Positions 51,177 through 62,095 of a DNA stretch of 64,000 bases are shown here, piece after piece. The stretch lies in assembly GCF_016802725.1 (NCBI RefSeq), contig NC_052668.1:19276501-19340500 (forward strand), read 5' to 3'. Under the pieces are notes generated by a model. That model was not told where the DNA came from and did no database searches. It worked only from the letters and a program-made list of their open reading frames with translations. The position numbers and the translations under genes were made by a program. The first letter of the stretch is position 1. Each line of letters starts with the position of its first letter. This DNA comes from Solenopsis invicta (Eukaryota > Arthropoda > Insecta > Hymenoptera > Formicidae).

Positions 51177-51928
51177 TAAGATATATGATATAATCAAATA
51201 AAGTCTGTTGTGAATTATATTAAGCAATGTATGTAGTCTATCAATTACATATAATGCAATTTAACACAATGTGAACAGTGTCGTTTTAATACAATTTTAG
51301 TTTATGATTTAACGAAGTAATTCATTTCTATGAATTTACGTACAAAGATAGTTGCGCCAAAAGCAAAAAAAACTTATTTTTAAAAAATTCACATTTATTT
51401 CAAAAGAAAAATTGCACGCAATATTGCAGGCGAATCGTTCATTAAACCCCGAGGATTTTACTTATAATAATTTAATTATTTGTAAAACCGAACAGAATAT
51501 AATGACTAAAACAATATTAATAATAATAATACTGTTTGAAAGTTTCCTCTTCTAATGAAGAAAATTTCTTATCGCAAACGGATTGACGTCGTTTTTGCAA
51601 AAAAAAAAAGAAAATGTTTGCCACAGAAACACCTGTTCACACTTTTTGGTGTCTGTTTATAGTCTCAAAGGGGCCGTTGTTTTAACAGCAAAAATAACTG
51701 CTTAATCTAAAAGTTGAAAAGTATCAGTGCTTTGTAAAATCCTTGATTTTAAGTGGAAGCAATTAGACAAAAATAAGTGGCTCTCTGCGTTATCATAAAA
51801 TCACGGTAGAAGGACAAGGGCCAAGGATAAGAGGAAGAATACTGTTACGTAAATATTTAAACAGATTTAGTAATCGTTATCTCTACGATCGTTATCGAAA
51901 TAATCATTGGTATTGCAAGATCGTTGTA

Positions 51929-51963
51929 TATATAAAACGGCGCAATTAAAATCACTTGTCAGT
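51929..51963 (+). promoter_or_regulatory. Core promoter of trio gene A
   Basis: TATATAAAA lies about 32 bp upstream of a TCAGT initiator (51959-51963). The coding ATG follows 56 nt after the initiator. The same TATA plus TCAGT layout occurs before genes B and C. Confidence 0.7.
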
Positions 51964-52018
51964 CAGCCGATTATTGGTGTGAATTCGAGCGACATCCTTG
52001 TAATAACAATAAGTAATC

Positions 52019-54966
52019 ATGAGGATCACCATTGCATTGTCCTTTTTGGCTGTACTTTGTACTGTAAGTTCCTTGTTGAGAAACAATTTAGAATACATAC
52101 GATACTTTTGGATTTTATTTGTGCAGAATCTTAATTTGAAGTAATAGTAAAATTTAATCAAATTGACCATTAAATCAAAGTCCAAAATATCTAGAAAATG
52201 TTCATTCTTCTTATCGAGCCTTTAAAATCTTTATTTTATCTTTCCACTCGAGAAAATATATAAAATGGTCGTAATTTTACTTTTTATAAAGAAAACCAAC
52301 GTAAAATTTTTCCAATTAGTATTTTTTATAATCTTTGTCCCTACATATAAGGTGAAAGATTATACAGGAGAAAGAGAACCTATTTCGCTTATAAATTACA
52401 TATATTTATTATAATTGTTTTTATTAATTATACATAATTTATATAATTTATATATAATTATTTATGAATATATATAATTAATAAAAACATATATGATTAT
52501 ACATCATATGAATCATTTTTCCTGGATATATAATATATTTATCGATTAACCCAAATATTGATTAAACATTAAATAAAATAGAGAAAAATTGCATAAATAT
52601 CACATATAACTGCAATTAAGATGATCCACTCGTTAGGTTTGTCTCTCATCCCCTTTCAACCTTAGGTCGAAGCTGTTCCAGTTGCGTCGACCGATTTGGA
52701 AATTCTGAGACTTCGAGTGAGGGATTTGAAATGGAGAGTAGATACTGTTAAGCAAAGAATTCGAACGCTTCGTGACCATACCAACGACGATACTCTCGAT
52801 GAAGTCTCGTTAAAATGGAATGAAGAAGAAGACAGTTTTAGGGAATATGCAGACTTATTACTTTCTGGAATACGTGTAAGTAATAGCTCAATAAACATTA
52901 ACAGTAATTATCAATGTTATAATTTCATACTCAACAATGTAACACGTGATACGCGTAATAGTTACGTTGTTGAGTGCATAATTATAACATTGATATCATG
53001 TTACTATTAGTTGCTGTTTATCGAAAGATTAAATTCGATCTACGAGATTTCTTAAATTCTCCCCATTTATTTTATAAATTATTCAACGAATAAATTATTA
53101 AATTATAAATTGATAATAACGAATAATTTAAACACTTATCGAAGATACATCAATTGATTGTAAGTCCCTCTTTCTCTCTTTCTTTAAAACTATAGCTCAT
53201 GTGCGATTTGAATTCTTAATCTTTTAAATTATATTCTTAAATTATTATTGCTACAAAATTCTTAGTTTACTAGCACATTAGATCAAGTAATGTTTTTATA
53301 ATGATCTATAAATTGAATATACAATGTTAATTAAAATACATATTTTGTAATATTTATATACAAAATTTAATAATTGAATAATAATATCGTCTCAAGATAA
53401 TATTAAAATTGTATCATAAAACGTTATTGAAAATGCTACATTAAAAATTATGTATCAATCATTTATTTTAAATGCTTTCTCCAAGTTACCTTGTTTAAAA
53501 AGTATAAGAAATTGGAATTAATAGAGAACAAAAGAAATTTAATAAAAATCCTACATCATTTTATTTGAACCTATAGATTTCTATCGTTTCTTATCGGACT
53601 TTTTAAGTAGGGCAGTTTACAAAGTTTCGAAAGATCTGTGAATCCGAACGATTATGTACGTAATCAAAGATACGCGTAAAACTTGGTCAATGATTATCGT
53701 GTTTGATGATTTTGATATTTGATAAAATAAACAAACATGTAATAATACACATTAGTTAATTTACTGTATGAATTGAATCTTTAGAAAGACACAGACGCTG
53801 TTAAAGCGGAGGGTAAAGACGCGGATTCATGCTACAAAGATGCCATCAAGGGTATCGAAGACGTCGAACAAGAAGCATATAAACAAGCTACCAAATGCGA
53901 CGAAGCCGCTAAAAATTCCATTCAAAGCAATCTTGGTTTTATCGATAATCTCCTCTCGGTACGTTTTTCTACATTCGTAGAAAAATTTTAATGACTTTTT
54001 GATCAAATTTTGATGATTACTCGACGAAATTTTATTTATATTTCATTGGAAAGATTATTTTTTGTGTTTAATAAAAAAAATATGCTTATTTAGATATGTG
54101 ACGCTTCAGTGACAAAAACTTTCCAAGAAATAACATCATACAGCGTCAAACCATCAGTAACTTACCTAAAGTAATTTTGTTCAATTGTTTCATCAAGACA
54201 TATTCTCATTATTCAATCATTTTCATAAGTTGAGAGAAAAATCTAGCCTATAGAAAATAACAATATTTTCAGGAATTAAAATTTTTTAATATTTATTATC
54301 AAAATAATCATATTAAACTCTTTATTAAACTATTATAATATCGAAATAAAAATATAATATTTGTTCTAAAATTTGAACTTATTAAATTCCTTAAAGAAGA
54401 TTAAATTATATATATAAGCATGATTATCATTGTTCCGTATATATAAGCAAGAATAAATTTCTCAACTTAAAATGAAACAATGATTGTTAAATAGAATATA
54501 TTAGTTTTAATTTATAATATTAATATTTGATATTGTCTTTTCTTTGATTAAAATGTTCTTAAGTGAAGATGAATTCAACCAAATTTCATCAAATTTTCAT
54601 TAAAATTTCATCAAATTGTATCAAAATTTTTCTACCGGGATAGTAATCTATTGAAATAATTGTGCAATTTTCCTCTTGCAGACTGCAGATACGCTGTCGA
54701 CAGACTTGGACAATACTTTCCTAACTTGTCACGACAAAGATATTTACAGGATGCAAACCTGCATCATTCACGAACTAGGAATAACGGAAAACTCTCTAAA
54801 GATTTTGGAGAACGACTGCATCACCGCGGAGACCACCATCATGCCCGTGTCCAGGAATGTCGTAAAGAAGGCCAGCAACTGCTTCAAACAGGCCTTTTCC
54901 TCCTCGTATACGTCGGGAACCGGGATTAAAATGAAAGCCGACGAGTGCATCCAGCAAAAGAAATAA
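52019..54966 (+). CDS. Secreted helical cysteine protein, trio gene A
   Basis: Not recognised with certainty. Four exons, all introns phase 0: 52019-52063, 52666-52875, 53785-53958 and 54682-54966, giving 237 residues. Exon 1 is the signal peptide core (MRITIALSFLAVLCT), with cleavage probably soon after. Exon 2 (16-85) is a highly charged amphipathic helix region without cysteine. Exon 3 has CY at 101-102 and C123. Exon 4 has C159, C170, C189, C210 and C232. The module C-aromatic-x-x-A...C, with 21 residues between cysteines, occurs twice (101-123 and 210-232), suggesting paired helices closed by disulphides. This recalls the insect DUF725/TsetseEP secreted proteins, but the assignment is tentative. 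The poly(A) signal is at 55028-55033. Confidence 0.8.
53976..54639. repeat. Foldback element, CTCTGGTAGAAAAATTTT family, copy 2
   Basis: The left end CGTAGAAAAATTTTAATGA and the right end, inverted CCCGGTAGAAAAATTTTGAT, delimit most of intron 3 of trio gene A. Repeated ATTTTGATGA/TTTCATCAAA words lie inside. The ends are shared with 3843-4251 and 60248-60757. Confidence 0.6.
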
Positions 54967-55027
54967 TTTGCAGACATTTTCTAACTTCAAAACCACTGCG
55001 CACTTATTACCGATTGTTCTTCACTGA

Positions 55028-55033
55028 AATAAA
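55028..55033 (+). terminator. Poly(A) signal of trio gene A
   Basis: AATAAA about 62 nt after the stop codon. Confidence 0.7.
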
Positions 55034-55740
55034 CAATTCCTAAAAAAATCGAAATGCCTCATGATTGTCATTAAAAAAAAATTATATTGTGTGTGTATAT
55101 ATATATGATATTACGTTATGATATTACGCGATACTGTGTCATGACCGTATGAAATATTTTAAAATTAACGCAGTTCGTAGTACGTGCCCGGAAATTAAGA
55201 TTCCATGATATTTTTCACATGTAATATGAAACAAAAATAAAAATATTCGCAAACGAGAGCTATTTGTTCATGCAATTCCTTATATACTTGAGATTGACCT
55301 TCATCACGCTTACGTTAAGATCGCGAAATTAGACGTCTGCTAAGCTGCGTCTTATCTTTAAACCAATAAATTTTATTACGCGCTATCTGTTTTATAAAAT
55401 CTGATTTTCTAATCTATTTCTTGATTTACGCAAGGGTGATGATAAGTATTACATCATTAGGCAATTCTTTGAAACAATAGTTTCAAGATTAAAGAAGACA
55501 GTTCGTAATCTTCATAACGCTCAAAACTCAATAATTAGATTTCTTGAAGGATAACAAACAGTGCTACTATTTGACGATAAATGCGTTTGCAAGTCTACGT
55601 ACTTTCGACTTGATATCTTCGAAATCAGAATGATATTCTTAGACGTCGATTATTACGTAAATACTGCTTATCTTGATTTCCCTCTCCCTATCACCATTCA
55701 AAGCTTGCCAAAATGTTTTTTTTATCACATCTTAAATATA
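55034..55740. other. Spacer between trio genes A and B
   Basis: AT-rich DNA with a TATATATA tract near 55097. No coding frame with features of the trio proteins is seen, so there is no recognisable extra copy here. Confidence 0.5.
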
Positions 55741-55778
55741 TATATAACAAGGCAGAATTATTGTAACACTTATCAGTT
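55741..55778 (+). promoter_or_regulatory. Core promoter of trio gene B
   Basis: TATATAAC at 55741 is followed about 34 bp later by TCAGTTAGTC, matching the TATA and TCAGT arrangement of genes A and C. The ATG lies at 55830. Confidence 0.6.
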
Positions 55779-55829
55779 AGTCAAATTCTCGTGTTAACAG
55801 AGCCACTCCCAGTGACACTACAAGCAAAC

Positions 55830-58563
55830 ATGAGAATCGCTATAGCGTTATATCTTTCGGCTGTACTTTGTACCGTAAGTTCCTATCTTTTTCTTCGAGT
55901 AGAGATCGTGAAAAAAGATAGCTAAGCTGCAAGTTTGTGTAATAAATAAGTGCGTAATACAATTTTTAATATGGACATAATGTTAAAATATTTTGATTCG
56001 CTCTTTCCTTTAAGGAATTAAAGCTGCTTTGTTTTTATTTTCTTTTTTTTTTGCACAATACTTTCACCGATTAACAATGAACTTGAACATTGATCCAAAT
56101 CGACGAGATACTACTAGAGATAATACTCTTGAAACGCGTATTTCTCAAAACAATGTTCTTAAAATCGATTCATGGTGGCGATGTCTTAGAAACTATTCGA
56201 TTTGGCTGAAATTTTTACAGCATTTTCTTCACTATTTAATTTTGCTTTATGGAGTTTTTAAATAAACTTGTCTAGTTATTTTATTAATAAAATAGTTTAA
56301 AATAGAAAAAAATCGCAAACTTCAAACAATCGCCATTATTTTTTAATGAATAATGCGGAAGAGTCTCATGTAGAAGAAAAGATGTAAAGATGTCCTCGTT
56401 AGTTTCTCAAAACATTTTGGCTTTTAGAACATTCTATGAAATGTTCTGACGATGACCACCGCAAAATATGTTGTCTTCTGCAGTCATTTATTATAATAAA
56501 CCTCAATAAAAATTATTTTTTTAATATTTTTTTTAAAGTACATTATATTTAATAAAAAAAATCTTTCATTTGATTTACTATGTTTTCTTTAAGTATCCAA
56601 AAAATGCTACTTTTATGCTCTGCTATTTCTTCTTAATACAACGTTAATCTTTCATATTCAGATCTACGCCAATCCAACGGACAAATTAGAAAGTGCAAAG
56701 CTGCAAGTACAAAACGCGATATCGAATGTGGAGCGTATTATACAGAAAATCAGGCATGTTTATATTAATACCAAGGAAGACACTATAAATAGTGTCACGG
56801 ATAGATTATGGGAACAAATGGATAATTACAGAGATTACGTCAATCTATTGCTCAAGTCAATGCAGGTGAGTAATATTTCGAATTTATTTATAATCTAAGT
56901 CAAATAAATTGTAATAATGTTAAAATATTCAAATCGTGTTTAAAAAAAAATTTCAATAATTTTAGAATTATTTTAATTTGAAATTCGAGATTCGAAACTT
57001 TGATCTTCAAAAATTTTAATGTCGAAGCTTCGAAGTTTAAATGTCAAAGTTTCGAAAAAAATCACCAACTCTAATAGTTATAATTAAAAAATTATTTTCA
57101 CGGTATTTTATGAATGTACTTATTATCACTTTTTCACTGTATCTTATGAATGTACTTATTAGCGTTGAGTGCTTCAATAAATGTTTTTTTAATAATATTT
57201 ACATAAAAAATAAAGCGTCAATTAATATTGATTCGCGCATGAAAAATTCGATAATCATGCGAAAATATCAATTTAATAATGTATGAAAGCATTATGTAAA
57301 ATGCATTAATGCAATACAGCATGTGAAATAAAAACGCATTCAAACTGATACGATATGGTAAAGTCGTTCGTTTTAAGTAAACCAATGACATTGTGATAAT
57401 TCCATTTTCACAATTCAGAGCTGACTCAAGTTTGTTGAAAGATGCGGCAAATCAACCAAATAATCATTACTCGTCATAAATTCTTTTAGAGAGAAGTAGA
57501 TAATGCTAAGCGTAGAGGTGTAGATGCGCAACGCTGCTACGACAGTAATTCCTGGGGTGTAAAAGAGCATTCCGAGGAGGCACACAAAGCTTCTAAGAAA
57601 TGTAAAGAAACTGCTGAAAAAAACATCGAGAGCAGTCTCGAATATCTCCATAGCTTTACATTAGTAAGTTTCTTTATATGTTATTATAATCTCTTTGCCA
57701 CCTGCATAGAAAAGAATGATTTCTTTTTAAGTATCCAAGAAAAAAAGTTTTCTAAATTTTAATAAATATTTATTCAAATAATACAATATTTACTTACGGT
57801 ACATAAATATACTCTAAAAGAAAAAAACAAACTTAAATTGGATTAGTAATTCTTCCCAACAAGAAATGACTTGTCGAATCGATATCAAAACGACATCAGT
57901 TTGATGATTTCGATAACGACTCGATGTCTATTTAACATCCATTATCATTTTTCACTGGGTTGTACTTTGTACTAAGTAAATATACTTCTACATTTAGCGA
58001 ATATTTCATTAGTACTGTTCAAATATTTATTAAAATTTAGTCACTTTTTCCTCAGTGTAAAAATTTAGTTGTATACAGATTCTAAAAATAATTTTCGTTG
58101 GATCATCAAAATAAGTCTGCAGGACAGTCCAGGTCACTTTGCTAGGCTCGAAATTTTTCAATGTACTGTATCTAGCTAAATTTTTGGACATTTTAGTAAA
58201 ATCGTTCTTTCCATGCATAATTGATCCAATTGTGCATCTAATTATAATACATGCCGATCTCTGACGTAGCTTGGAGACGAACTGATACAACAACTAAATA
58301 ATATCCTCGTGGACTGTCACGACAAGGATGATTTTAAAATGCACACCTGCGTCCTCAGTGAGCTCGGAAAGGCCAATAATTCCGTGAAGGATTTCGAGGA
58401 TGACACCAAGTACATCGAGTATAGTGCTTTACCGCTGTCCAACTACGTCGTTCTACAGGCCTCCCAATGCATGACTAATGCTTACTTGCTAGCACGCTTT
58501 GAATGTCAAGGCTCACAGGACTCCAACTCCAGATGCGTTCGCGAAGCTCTGGAGAAGATCTAG
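55830..58563 (+). CDS. Secreted helical cysteine protein, trio gene B
   Basis: Paralogue of gene A, same architecture. Exons: 55830-55874, 56662-56865, 57490-57663 and 58270-58563, all phase 0, 238 residues. The signal exon MRIAIALYLSAVLCT shares 11 of 15 residues with gene A. Exon 2 (16-83) is a charged helix without cysteine. Exon 3 is again exactly 174 nt, with CY at 99-100 and C121. Exon 4 has C157, C168, C208 and C230, at the same exon positions as in gene A, plus an extra C220, and it lacks the partner of gene A C189. The strings DCHDKD and TCHDKD are shared between B and A. Function unknown; the exon 3 intron contains a short MITE. The poly(A) signal is at 58701-58706. Confidence 0.8.
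57855..57959. repeat. Short MITE, CCCAAC...GAAAAATG family, copy 2
   Basis: It begins CCCAACAAGAAATGACTTGT and ends with ATTATCATTTTTCACTGGG, whose complement CCCAGTGAAAAATGA is the inverted terminus. Internal CGAATCGATATC and CGACTCGATGTC segments match the copy at 41725-41827. Located in intron 3 of trio gene B. Confidence 0.7.
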
Positions 58564-59516
58564 CAGAGTTTTATTGCTCGAAGAAAACTAGTGCATTTGT
58601 CGATTTATGTTTGAAATTACACTCGAAAGAAAATCATGTATCTCAAAAAATCAAGACAATTTGACAACAATGCCATTATGCATTTATACTAAACTTATGC
58701 AATAAAACTTCGATTAGCGCACTTAATGGCGCACCCTTTGTCTCGCTAAATTTAGAACTTTATTTAAAAAATAATTTTTATGTATATGTTTATGTATATG
58801 TATATTTTTAAGGGAAATAAAAATAATAAAAAAATTATATCGAGGAATTATTCAGCGATACGTTTCCTTATTCGCTTCACAGAAAAGAAAAAAATTCTTA
58901 AGAATATCTTTGTTTTTGAAATGTTAAATACAGAAATGAGATTATACAGCGTTAAATAGACACAATTTGTTTGTATAAAGAAATTTTGTAGACAAATAAG
59001 TTTCATTAAAAAAATATACTCTCATTATTCAGGCATTTTCATGAGTCGAGAGGAAGAAGTATCGGTTAGAAAATAACGATATCTTCAAATTAAGCGTTAG
59101 AATTGTTTAATACTGTTTATTATTATCAGCAATCATGTTGCGCTCTTTAGACTTAGACTGTCGACCCAATGATACAATATTTTACCAAAATTTAAGATTA
59201 TCATATTGTTTCATATAATACCTTGCATATAAATCAATGATTATTAAATAGAATATTTAGTTCATTGATTTCAATTGGATACTAAATGTATGATACCGTT
59301 TCTTCTATGTTGCAATTGTTATTCGTCACATGCGTGCTACGAATCACTTCTAAAAATTGTTTATGATAAGTCGGGCCTTATCATTGCGTAAATGGATTAT
59401 GATCTGCGTTATCTTTCGGATAAAATTTAATAGCTTGTCGAAATAAAAGTATTATGGTATTCCATTAAGACTTGATATCCCATTATGACTTCATATTCCA
59501 GTTAAGATGTCGAATG
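58564..59516. other. Spacer between trio genes B and C
   Basis: AT-rich noncoding DNA with a poly(A) signal for gene B (AATAAA, 58701-58706). No further gene is seen. Confidence 0.5.
58701..58706 (+). terminator. Poly(A) signal of trio gene B
   Basis: AATAAA about 138 nt after the stop codon. Confidence 0.65.
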
Positions 59517-59549
59517 TATAAAAGAGCGAAATATTGGCTATCAGTCAGT
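59517..59549 (+). promoter_or_regulatory. Core promoter of trio gene C
   Basis: TATAAAAG at 59517 and overlapping TCAGTCAGT initiator-like words at 59541-59549, 26-30 bp downstream. TCAGTCAG is also found at the gene A start. The ATG lies at 59600. Confidence 0.7.
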
Positions 59550-59599
59550 ATTTTCGTATGTTAATTTGAACGGTTTTCGAGTGATACAAACGAGCAATT

Positions 59600-61870
59600 A
59601 TGAGAATCGTCATAGCATTATGCCTCTTGGCTATATTTTGCACTGTAAGTCTCTTTTCTCCTTTGAAGAATAATTTATTTTAATAAATTCAATTTTGTCT
59701 TTGTCGAACGTTGATTTAATGTTTAAGATTTAACATTAAAACTATAGATTTATAATGCGCGTTTTAAACACGGATTATGTTTCAATACTTCAGGAACCTT
59801 TTACGTAAATATTTAAACAGTGATAATTAAAACCAAAGCCTTAATCGCAATTTTGTTATGTTACGATTTTTATCTTATTTTTATTATCTAGATTTAGTCC
59901 TTAAATTTTTTCCCACCTGTTGCCGAACATCTTGTATACATTAATTAGCAAAAATGATACAAAAGACGCGTTGAAAATAAGAAATTTGTTAATGCTATTT
60001 TTATTATCATTCTTAGGCCGATGCAACCTTTATAAATATTAGGATGCGACAAATTCAAAACGAGAAAGCGGGAATAGAAAATACCATACGGCTACTCGAA
60101 CGTAACCGCGATAGCGTTGAGCAAGATGTAGACCTGGCAATCATGAAACAATGGTTGTTAACAATGGATAAGTATGAAAAATACGCTAGTCCGATACTCG
60201 AAACAATACGAGTAAGTAATTACTTATACTTGTTTGTAATCAAGCTGCCTACTAAAAAAAATTTTAATAAAATTTTGATGAAAATAATTTTAATTTTGAT
60301 GAATTGAACGTTTCACAAAAATTTGATAAAATTTTAATGAATATGTAACGAAATTTTAATTATATTTCAAAAGATTATTTTCTGCGTTTAATATAAAAAC
60401 AGATAACATTTTAATGAGAATTCAATAAAGATGTAATAAATTTTCACCAAAAAATTAATATGAATTTAATCAAAAAAGAAATTTTATTGAAATTGTAATA
60501 AATTTTGAAATCGCAATAAAAACTCGCATATATTCTGTAATGGCGAATTAACGAAATTTTATTAAAATTATAATAAATTTTTAATAAAATTGCAGATATT
60601 TCATAATAATAAATTAATAACATTAAAATTATAATGATTTTTTAATGAAATTTTGAAGAAAAATTTGAAGTTAAATGTTCCAAAATATATACCTGGTCAA
60701 AATATTCCAAAATAAATATAAAATTCAACAAGTGCAATCAAAAATTTTCCACTAGAGCTACATGAGTTTGTGAGATATCTCAGAAATATATGTATATACA
60801 TATCAAATAAATTTCTCCTTAGATAGACTATTCTATTAAAAATATTAAAAATTTTTTCATTTTAAAAACTTTTCATAAATTAGAAACGCGTTAAAATTTA
60901 TCGAAAGATACATGTATTTCATTCACAATCACCTATCTCGAATCAAGGAAATCACGATGAATTCATTTTTTATATTATTGCAAAACACGATATTTGATAA
61001 AGTGACGTATATGTATATAAATGTAAACATAAACATCAGCTTAATGACTCTACTTTTTGATCATCAGAAGGAAGTAGAGGATGCCAAGTTAAGGAACAGC
61101 AACGCCCAGCAGTGCTACGATGTTGCTCTTACTACTTTTAAAAATATCGACTACGTAGCAACGACTACCGCACGGCAATGCCAAGAAATCTCCAAATGTT
61201 CTATCAAGGAAAATCTCAAGTTCATGGATAACTATATGAATGTAAGTTTTCGTAATCGTTATAACATATCTACTATAGCATTGTAGAATAACTGCACCAG
61301 TCAATAAGCAAACAAGAAACTGAATCATTCAATGAATTACTAAATAATTACATTTTCAAGTAAAAAAATATTGTAATCAAGTCTGTATGAAAATTATAGT
61401 AGACCTATAAAATATCAATTAATTTGCAATTGGTTATTTGAAAGTTTTATTACGTCAATATTTTTATAAACAATCATTTATTGATGATTGTTCAGCGAAA
61501 TGTGCAGTAATCCTATTTTCCAACAAGTAATTAATCATCAAACTATTGTGTTAATTTTCATTTATTTTTATAGACTGGACTGGAGTTAATAAAACAATTA
61601 GATACCGTCATTCCGGACTGCTATCAAAAACATTCGAGAATTACTGAGATTATACAATTACATAATTGTATCAGCGAACAATTAGAAATAATCAAGATTA
61701 GCGTGAAAAAATTAAAAACCGACGCCAGTACCGCCAAAGCTATCTCTAAAAACGCGATTGATGCTGTCATTCGACAGTATGATACTTGCATAAATGAAGC
61801 TTACTCGACCGCGCGGTCAAACGTCGCAGAGGCCAGGTCGACTGCTACTAAGTGCCTCAATGAAATGTAG
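59600..61870 (+). CDS. Secreted helical cysteine protein, trio gene C
   Basis: Third paralogue. Exons: 59600-59644, 60017-60211, 61068-61241 and 61574-61870, all phase 0, 236 residues. The signal exon is MRIVIALCLLAIFCT. Exon 2 (16-80) is a charged helix. Exon 3 is 174 nt, with CY at 96-97 and C118, plus an extra C124. Exon 4 has C154, C170, C210 and C232; the last three are offset by exactly five residues relative to genes A and B, so one five-residue insertion after the first exon 4 cysteine explains all positions. The C-x21-C module recurs (96-118, 210-232). Function unknown, probably an extracellular or luminal alpha-helical protein. The poly(A) signal is at 62090-62095. Confidence 0.8.
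60248..60757. repeat. Foldback element, CTCTGGTAGAAAAATTTT family, copy 3
   Basis: The left end CTACTAAAAAAAATTTTAAT and the right end, inverted CTCTAGTGGAAAATTTTTGA, lie in intron 2 of trio gene C. The interior is packed with AAATTTTAATGA/TTTATTAAAATT words, as in copy 2. More degenerate than the other copies. Confidence 0.5.
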
Positions 61871-62089
61871 AAGTTTATCTTTAATCACGTTACATTGGCC
61901 TAGAATGATTTGTCGCAATTTGAAGTTTCTCTATTAAAAAATTCTAAGACATTATTTGAAAAAGATAATATCTCGCAATTATAATTTTCCATAACTAAAG
62001 TTAGTAGAGTTCATAATATCATAAGGCTTAAGATTATATTATTATCTGTTTTGAAGAGATTCTCCCTTTCTCCTGTATAATATATGACA

Positions 62090-62095
62090 AATAAA
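62090..62095 (+). terminator. Poly(A) signal of trio gene C
   Basis: AATAAA about 220 nt after the stop codon. Confidence 0.6.

Larger units (their letters stand above)
50256..51928 (+). other. RUSC 3' UTR and spacer before the tandem trio
   Basis: AATAAA at 50857-50862 lies about 600 nt after the RUSC stop codon and is the best candidate poly(A) signal. A TA/TATG microsatellite follows at about 51113-51176. The rest is AT-rich with no gene. Confidence 0.5.
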
